From JBGSYJ01 sp041748075 (GTDB lineage Bacteria; Acidobacteriota; Thermoanaerobaculia; Gp7-AA8): 64,000 nucleotides of DNA. Positions 59,761 to 64,000 of the stretch are shown piece after piece. Made by a program: the position numbers and the translations under genes. Every line of letters begins with the position of its first letter. The first letter of the stretch is position 1. The notes under the pieces are model-generated. The model saw only the letters and a list, made by a program, of their open reading frames with translations. It was not told the DNA's origin and searched no databases. The stretch is taken from contig JBGTDX010000127.1 of the NCBI GenBank assembly GCA_041748075.1, positions 1-64,000 on the forward strand. The letters are read 5' to 3'.

Positions 59761-64000
<4,240 letters not shown>

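Overview
The window comes from a GC-rich, diderm (Gram-negative type) bacterium. LPS-core genes (a Kdo/heptose kinase and a heptosyltransferase), many lipoproteins, a DUF5916-type outer-membrane protein, a BlaI/M56 pair with C-terminal repeats, and an abundance of two-component and receiver-only proteins suggest an Acidobacteriota-like soil or sediment lineage. This assignment rests on gene content only. TAA, TAG and TGA are all used as stops.

Layout. 1-1.6 kb: an IS110-family element whose non-coding end may encode a bridge RNA. 1.7-4.7 kb: a lipoprotein, tRNA-Glu(TTC), an eroded hicBA-like toxin-antitoxin locus and a lone modA. 4.7-6.9 kb: pabB and a class IV aminotransferase (folate p-aminobenzoate branch). 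7.3-9.1 kb: a cyanophycin-synthetase-like protein that has lost its ATP-grasp domain. 9.5-15.3 kb: a REC-EAL protein, a Kdo-kinase/heptosyltransferase pair, and two oxidoreductases. 15.5-20.8 kb: a PAS/GAF histidine kinase, three receiver-only regulators, an XRE regulator and envelope proteins. 21-31.5 kb: a DUF5916 outer-membrane protein under a palindromic operator, an AI-2E-type permease, Kup, GNAT, EamA and NudC. 31.8-34.7 kb: two LiaF-like membrane proteins with a LytS/LytTR pair. 34.7-35.1 kb: a block of nested repeats. 35.1-42.8 kb: an M49-like lipoprotein peptidase, a PD-(D/E)XK-like protein, BlaI plus a BlaR1-like M56 protease whose sensor is replaced by 29-residue repeats, and an ECF sigma factor overlapping a YfbK-like membrane protein that lacks its vWA domain. 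42.9-50.7 kb: a ferritin-like protein, an M48 protease, a pseudogene with two in-frame stops, a membrane PP2C phosphatase and a fused E1 alpha/beta 2-oxoacid dehydrogenase. 50.8-59.2 kb: a secreted caspase-like protein, acyl-CoA dehydrogenase, MeaB, a short PheT, a ZapB-like coiled coil, an HPt protein, RsmI and PgsA. 59.4-64 kb: tRNA-Leu(CAG) and a very long multi-HAMP histidine kinase running off the window.

The most interesting signals are as follows. (1) The same 16-bp palindrome, TACGAAGCG(A/C)TTCGTA, sits in the same promoter position before blaI and before the distant DUF5916 gene, which suggests a BlaI regulon. (2) Two proteins are built on well-known scaffolds with the central domain cleanly missing: CphA without ATP-grasp, and YfbK without vWA fused to an anti-sigma-like N-terminus. 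(3) Heptanucleotide arrays repeatedly begin exactly on stop codons. (4) A probable secreted caspase-fold protein has no recognised partner.

Acyl-CoA dehydrogenase, MeaB and the E1 dehydrogenase point to branched-chain amino-acid or propionyl-CoA catabolism. The HPt protein and receiver-only regulators, with the two large kinases, could form a branched phosphorelay.
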